Positions 6,319 through 9,983 of a stretch of 9,983 bases of DNA are shown here, in pieces. Positions within the stretch are counted from its first letter, which is position 1; the number at the start of each line of letters is the position of its first letter. A program made the translations under genes and the position numbers. Location of the stretch: NCBI GenBank assembly GCA_009778235.1, contig WRKE01000262.1, positions 1 to 9,983 on the forward strand. The letters are read 5' to 3'. The notes under the pieces are model-generated. The model worked only from the letters and a program-made list of their open reading frames with translations, made no database searches and was not told where the DNA came from. The stretch is from Pseudomonadota bacterium. GTDB taxonomy: Bacteria > Desulfobacterota > Desulfobulbia > Desulfobulbales > Desulfobulbaceae.

Positions 6319-7002
6319 TCAGCACATCCGCTCTTTGGACCAGTCGTTGTGCTCGAACTGACTGTGGTCGGGTTTGGGCGGCTTGATCTCGGTCATGCGC
6401 TGGCGCAGCCAGGCCTGGACCTTGGAAAATTCGGCAACAAACTCGGCCAGCGCCCTGCCCCGGTGGCTCACCTTGCTTTTTTCGTCCATGGAGACCTCGG
6501 CAAAGGTCTTGCCGAATTCGGGGAAGAAGAAAATCGGGTCATAACCAAAACCCGACTCGCCCCGCCGCTCGGCGGTAACCTCCCCGTCGCAGCGGCCTTC
6601 CCAGGTCAGGGCTGGACCCGCTGGGGTGGCCAGCGACAGGACGCAGACGAAATGGGCGGCCCGGTTCTCCTTGCCCGCCATTTCCCCGAGCAATTTTTCA
6701 CAGTTGTCCCAGTCGGTCGCCTTGGGACCGGCATAGCGGGCCGAATAGACGCCGGGCCGGCCGTCCAGGGCATCGACCACCAGGCCGGAATCGTCCGCCA
6801 GGCATGGCACGCCCAGCACCTTGGCATAGTGCAACGCCTTTTTGTAGGCATTATCGTCAAAGGTAGCGCCATCCTCAATCGCCTCCGGCATGGGGCCGAA
6901 ATCGCCGAGCGATTTGATCATCACCGAAAAGTCCTTGAGCAGTTCCTTGATTTCCTTCAATTTGTTTTTGTTGCTGGTGGCCAGCACAATGATATTGTCC
7001 AT
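6319..7002 (-). CDS. rdgB: RdgB/HAM1 family dITP/XTP pyrophosphatase
   Basis: 227 residues. The enzyme hydrolyses non-canonical purine triphosphates (dITP, ITP, XTP) to the monophosphate and pyrophosphate in the cytoplasm, keeping them out of DNA and RNA. Family motifs are present in order: LATSNKNKLKEI at the N-terminus (7-18), DGATFDDNAYKKA (44-56), LADDSGLVVDALDGRPGVYS (68-87), FGYDPIFFFPE (152-162) and SHRGRALAEF (179-188). The ATG at 7002 is chosen over an upstream in-frame ATG at 7101 because the conserved N-terminus begins there and a GGAGA site sits about seven bases upstream. A tail of about 25 residues (from about 203, MTEIKPPKPDHSQF...) goes beyond the usual length of roughly 200. 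It appears to be a stand-alone gene, divergent from the kinase. Confidence 0.95.
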   Translation of the reverse strand: MDNIIVLATSNKNKLKEIKELLKDFSVMIKSLGDFGPMPEAIEDGATFDDNAYKKALHYAKVLGVPCLADDSGLVVDALDGRPGVYSARYAGPKATDWDNCEKLLGEMAGKENRAAHFVCVLSLATPAGPALTWEGRCDGEVTAERRGESGFGYDPIFFFPEFGKTFAEVSMDEKSKVSHRGRALAEFVAEFSKVQAWLRQRMTEIKPPKPDHSQFEHNDWSKERMC

Positions 7003-7149
7003 GTCATTTCTCCGAAGGGTGCGGAGGCCGCGTTCCCCGCTGTCGGGCGCGGATGGAAACCGCCCAAAACGGCTCAACAAGTTGAACAGCCTCGACAACA
7101 CGCCTGTAGTGCGATTGGTGATGCAACTTCAACCGATAAAGAAAATACG

Positions 7150-7205
7150 ATGTTGGCCTCTCCCCATCTATCGGCGCCTCAAAGCGTGGCGAAGGAGGCC
7201 AATAT
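7150..7205. repeat. Inverted repeat able to form a long stem-loop
   Basis: ATGTTGGCCTC (7150-7160) faces GAGGCCAATAT (7195-7205): 11 positions, 10 canonical plus one G-U wobble if transcribed on the plus strand. The loop of 34 bases has an inner CGCC/GGCG pairing (7174-7177 with 7188-7191). No T-tract follows. It could be an operator-type palindrome or a structured transcript. Confidence 0.45.
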
Positions 7206-7436
7206 ACATAGGATAACGAGAAAGGATGGCAAAGAGAAGCGTAATCCGATCAATTTTGCAGGCAAGAGCCGCTGGGTTGGCGTTCGGAATCCAGTTCCCG
7301 CCACGGAAGACCGCCTCCAGCGGAACTGATCGCGCCGCCATCGAAACAATAGGTCATATTGCCAAAAAAACTTTTCAATTCTATCCGTTCGTGGCACACT
7401 GTAGCATGGGGTGGGGGAGCCCTGGAGCAATTCCAT

Positions 7437-7472
7437 GTTCTATTCTTCGTTCTATTCTTCCGTAAATACAAT
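7437..7472 (+). promoter_or_regulatory. Tandem 12-bp repeat next to a possible -10 box for the kinase gene
   Basis: GTTCTATTCTTC occurs twice back to back without mismatch (7437-7448, 7449-7460). Six bases later comes TACAAT (7467-7472, 5 of 6 to the -10 consensus) with no good -35, so the repeat occupies the -35 position. That arrangement is typical of promoters activated by a regulator binding direct repeats about one helical turn apart. Transcription would start near 7479 and give a leader of about 110 bases. The regulator is unknown. Confidence 0.35.
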
Positions 7473-7589
7473 ATATTGCAGCATTCCCTCCCTTCCTTGT
7501 TTAGTGCTCCGGGCTAGTAAAAAATATCTACTTTTAGTTGGCCACGTCAGGTGCCGGGTGCCGAGCGAAGCGCATAAAGGAGAGTCGCA

Positions 7590-9983
7590 ATGCATTGGAA
7601 AAATCTGCGATTGAGCAGAAAAATGACCGTCATCATGGGAGCGCTGCTGTGCGCCCTCTTGCTCATGTCAGGCATGTTCGTCTCCAATTTGCACAAGATC
7701 GAGCGCGAGACCCAAGATATAATATTCGCCGCTGGGCTCAACACCACAATGCTGAACATTGAAATCGGCCATTGGAGATGGGTTGCCGCGTTAGAAAACT
7801 ATGTGCTTCACGATCCCATCGAAACGCCTGATGCGATGCAGGAAGATCCGCGCCAATGCGCCTTGGGTAAATGGTATTATGGATCACAACGGGCCATGGC
7901 TGAGCATTTTGCTCCATCAATCGCCGAACCTCTTCGTGTGCTCGAAAAGGCGCATAATGCCTTGCATGCATCGTTACACACGATCAAACAGTATAAACAG
8001 GCTGGCGATACTGCGGAAGCACATGCGGTATTTGAAACAATATCCATGCACAATATGCAGATCGTCCAGAACAACTTGACCCAGATCTCTGCAACTATGC
8101 GCGAGGACGTTGCCAAGAGTATCCAGACATTTCACAGCCATATCGACAAAGTTCTCACAGCCACACTGTGTATCGTTCTTTTTGCCGCTTTGCTGGCGTT
8201 GTTCATGGGCATGATCATGACCCGCAGTATCACGGAGCCTGTGCTCAGGATTGTGAACTACATGGAAGAAGTGTCCAGCGGCAACTTTGATGCGCCGCTG
8301 ATCATGAGGAGGAGGGACGAATTGGGGCACCTGGCCGACAACCTGAAGAACATGGTCGCGAATTTTATGTCCATGATGCTCGAGGTCAAGGCCCAAGAAC
8401 AACGGACGCGGGAAGGGGAAGAACTCGTCAGAAGACTGTTGGATACCACTCCGATCGGCGTTACCCTGCGGGACAGGGAATACAATATTGTCGAGTGTAA
8501 CCAGGAAATCATGCGCATGTTCGGTTTCGCCAACAAATCAGACTTCATTAAAAAATTCTCCGGGTACAGCCCCGAATTCCAGCCCGACGGCATGGCCAGC
8601 GCGGAGAAAAGGATAGAGCTTTACCATGCGGCCTTTGAAACCGGTTACCAAAAATGCGAATGGATGTACCGCCTGACCTCAGGGGACGATCTGCCGGCGA
8701 ACATCACCCTGGTGCGGGTTCCCTGGAAGGATGACTGGTGCGTCGCGACCTATGTCTACGATTTGCGTGAAACAAAGGCCCATGAACAGAAGATGCGGGA
8801 GGCGCGTGAGCATGCCCAGCACCTGACAGACATGACCCGGGCCGCCCAGTTGGCTTCCCAGGCGAAAAGCGAATTTCTGGCCAGGATGAGCCATGAACTG
8901 CGCACCCCCCTCAACGCCGCCATTGGCTTTCTGGGTCTTGAACTGCAAAAGGATTTGCCTCAAGAGACCTGCGAACACATGGAAATCGCGCTGGATGCCT
9001 GCTATACCCTGCTGAGCCTCATCAGCGACATTCTGGACATTTCCAAGATAGAGGCGGGCCGCTTCGAGCTGACGAACAACAACTATCGTTTTGTCCATCT
9101 CATCAATGAAATCTTTTCCCTCCACTCGTTCCGCCAAAGCTCGCTCAACCAAGAGGCAAAGCCCCTCGTCTTCAACCTGGAAGTGAATGAAAACCTGCCG
9201 TCCCAGTTCTGCGGTGATGATCAGCGCATCAAGCAGGTGCTCAACAATTTGCTCAGTAACGCGTTCAAATATACGGAAAAAGGCATGGTGACGTTTTCCG
9301 TCGAGTGTGCGCCATTTGCGCCGGGGGAAGAAGAGCGGCCCGACATTTGTCTCGTCCGCTTCAGCATCCAGGATACCGGCCAGGGCATCAAGGCCGAAAA
9401 CCTGAAAAACCTGTTCACCTCGTATACCAGGTTCGACAGCAAGACCAACCGGTTTATCGAGGGCACCGGCCTGGGCCTTGCCATCAGCAAGAACCTTGTG
9501 GAGATGATGGACGGGCAGATGGAAGTGAAAAGCGAATATGGAGTGGGCAGTGACTTTGCCTGCGTCATTCCCCAGGTTATTGTCGACCCCACGCCGATTG
9601 GCCGCGTAACTATCGATAGTCTCAGCAGCTTCAGCGGCGCGACCTCGCAGCGCGGCAACAAGCACCGCAGATCCCAGCCATGTTCATATCTGCCCTATGC
9701 CAGAGTGCTGGTGGCGGATGATGTACAGACCAACCTGGATGTGGCCAGGGCCATGCTGAAACGGTACGGCATAACGGTGGACTGCGTCACCAGCGGCCAG
9801 GAGGCCGTCGATCTGATACTCTTGGGAGAACCCCATTACAACATGGTGTTTATGGATCACATGATGCCGGGCATGGACGGCGTTGAGGCCCTGTGCCGTA
9901 TCCGGGCCATAGACAGCGACTATGCCCGTTCGCTGCCGGTCATCGTCCTCACGGCCAACGTCGTTGCCGGCAATGAAAAGATG
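7590..9983 (+). CDS. Hybrid sensor histidine kinase with CZB-type periplasmic sensor (partial at C-terminus)
   Basis: 798 codons are open to the right edge; the protein continues beyond. The ATG at 7590 has AAAGGAGA six bases upstream. Order: TM1 (12-33); periplasmic region with a CZB zinc-binding signature (His61-x2-Trp64, Cys90-ALGKW-YYG, His122 and His126); TM2 (188-210); HAMP (212-264); PAS (277-393); coiled linker; HisKA with phospho-acceptor His435 in MSHELRTPLNAAIGF; HATPase with NLLSNAFKYT (553-562), DTGQGI (595-600) and GTGLGL (625-630); and REC from about 704 with Asp710-Asp711, acceptor Asp756 in FMDHMMPGMDG and Thr788. The REC domain is cut before its conserved Lys. It should autophosphorylate on His435 in response to a periplasmic signal and pass phosphate to Asp756; a further Hpt domain or separate partner is needed for output. 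Zinc or oxidant sensing is inferred from the CZB signature. Confidence 0.93.
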   Translation, partial: MHWKNLRLSRKMTVIMGALLCALLLMSGMFVSNLHKIERETQDIIFAAGLNTTMLNIEIGHWRWVAALENYVLHDPIETPDAMQEDPRQCALGKWYYGSQRAMAEHFAPSIAEPLRVLEKAHNALHASLHTIKQYKQAGDTAEAHAVFETISMHNMQIVQNNLTQISATMREDVAKSIQTFHSHIDKVLTATLCIVLFAALLALFMGMIMTRSITEPVLRIVNYMEEVSSGNFDAPLIMRRRDELGHLADNLKNMVANFMSMMLEVKAQEQRTREGEELVRRLLDTTPIGVTLRDREYNIVECNQEIMRMFGFANKSDFIKKFSGYSPEFQPDGMASAEKRIELYHAAFETGYQKCEWMYRLTSGDDLPANITLVRVPWKDDWCVATYVYDLRETKAHEQKMREAREHAQHLTDMTRAAQLASQAKSEFLARMSHELRTPLNAAIGFLGLELQKDLPQETCEHMEIALDACYTLLSLISDILDISKIEAGRFELTNNNYRFVHLINEIFSLHSFRQSSLNQEAKPLVFNLEVNENLPSQFCGDDQRIKQVLNNLLSNAFKYTEKGMVTFSVECAPFAPGEEERPDICLVRFSIQDTGQGIKAENLKNLFTSYTRFDSKTNRFIEGTGLGLAISKNLVEMMDGQMEVKSEYGVGSDFACVIPQVIVDPTPIGRVTIDSLSSFSGATSQRGNKHRRSQPCSYLPYARVLVADDVQTNLDVARAMLKRYGITVDCVTSGQEAVDLILLGEPHYNMVFMDHMMPGMDGVEALCRIRAIDSDYARSLPVIVLTANVVAGNEKM

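Larger units (their letters stand above)
7003..7589. other. Intergenic region between divergent rdgB and kinase genes
   Basis: 587 bases with no supported gene. A plus-strand frame from 7150 to 7329 (59 codons) lacks a ribosome-binding site and resembles nothing I know. The region should contain the divergent promoters. Visible items are an inverted repeat (7150-7205), a 12-bp tandem repeat with a following TACAAT (7437-7472), a weak TTGCCA/17/TATCCG pair on the plus strand (7359-7387), and a direct repeat GGTGCCG twice (7550-7563). Nothing else is evident. Confidence 0.6.

Noticed and set aside
7150..7329. Plus-strand open frame of 59 codons starting MLASPHLSAPQS
   Set aside because: It has no Shine-Dalgarno, no recognisable family, and its start lies within the inverted repeat. 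A small gene cannot be excluded but is not supported.
7541..7556. Possible sigma54 promoter (TGGCCA...GGTGCC)
   Set aside because: The spacing between the GG and GC elements is 11 instead of the required 10, and the -12 element is poor.
8679..9665. Minus-strand open frame of 328 codons within the kinase gene
   Set aside because: The plus strand here encodes unmistakable HisKA and HATPase motifs; the antisense frame is a codon-usage by-product.

Overview
The window looks like chromosomal DNA from a moderately GC-rich, Gram-negative bacterium, most likely a member of the Desulfobacterota (the former Deltaproteobacteria). This rests on overall protein flavour: a TauE/SafE permease, a TIGR02186-like membrane protein and a PEP/pyruvate-binding enzyme in a row, and a hybrid histidine kinase whose PAS domain is of a kind common in that group. 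No rRNA or other phylogenetic marker is present, so the assignment is an inference.

Left part (1-6003, all minus strand, read right to left). A tightly packed series of seven genes starts with a small lipoprotein (5919-5644). It is followed by a secreted protein of unknown function (5605-4907), a two-pass membrane-anchored protein of unknown function (4903-3887, GTG start) and a secreted trypsin-like serine protease with three repeated beta-sandwich-type domains (3890-2127, ATGA overlap with the gene before it). After a 62-base gap holding a small inverted repeat come a TauE/SafE-family anion permease (2064-1126), a TIGR02186-like membrane protein (1123-371) and the N-terminal part of a probable PEP/pyruvate-binding enzyme (365 to beyond the left edge). 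The first four genes look like one envelope or secretion unit with no function I can name. The last three look like a conserved permease cluster.

Middle (5920-7589). A 399-base gap between the lipoprotein and rdgB holds a plausible sigma70-type minus-strand promoter, a foldable segment just downstream of its predicted start, a small element with inverted-repeat ends, and a rho-independent-type terminator facing the plus strand where no plus-strand gene is visible. rdgB (7002-6319, minus) encodes the ITP/XTP/dITP pyrophosphatase that cleans the nucleotide pool. A 587-base gap follows, from which rdgB and the kinase gene diverge. It holds an inverted repeat and a perfect 12-bp tandem repeat just upstream of a possible -10 box.

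Right part (7590-9983, plus strand). A hybrid sensor histidine kinase runs off the right edge inside its receiver domain. Its order is TM, periplasmic sensor with a CZB-type zinc-binding signature, TM, HAMP, PAS, HisKA, HATPase and REC. A CZB signature outside the cytoplasm on a kinase is the most notable single observation. The unassigned four-gene envelope unit is the best candidate for an undescribed system.
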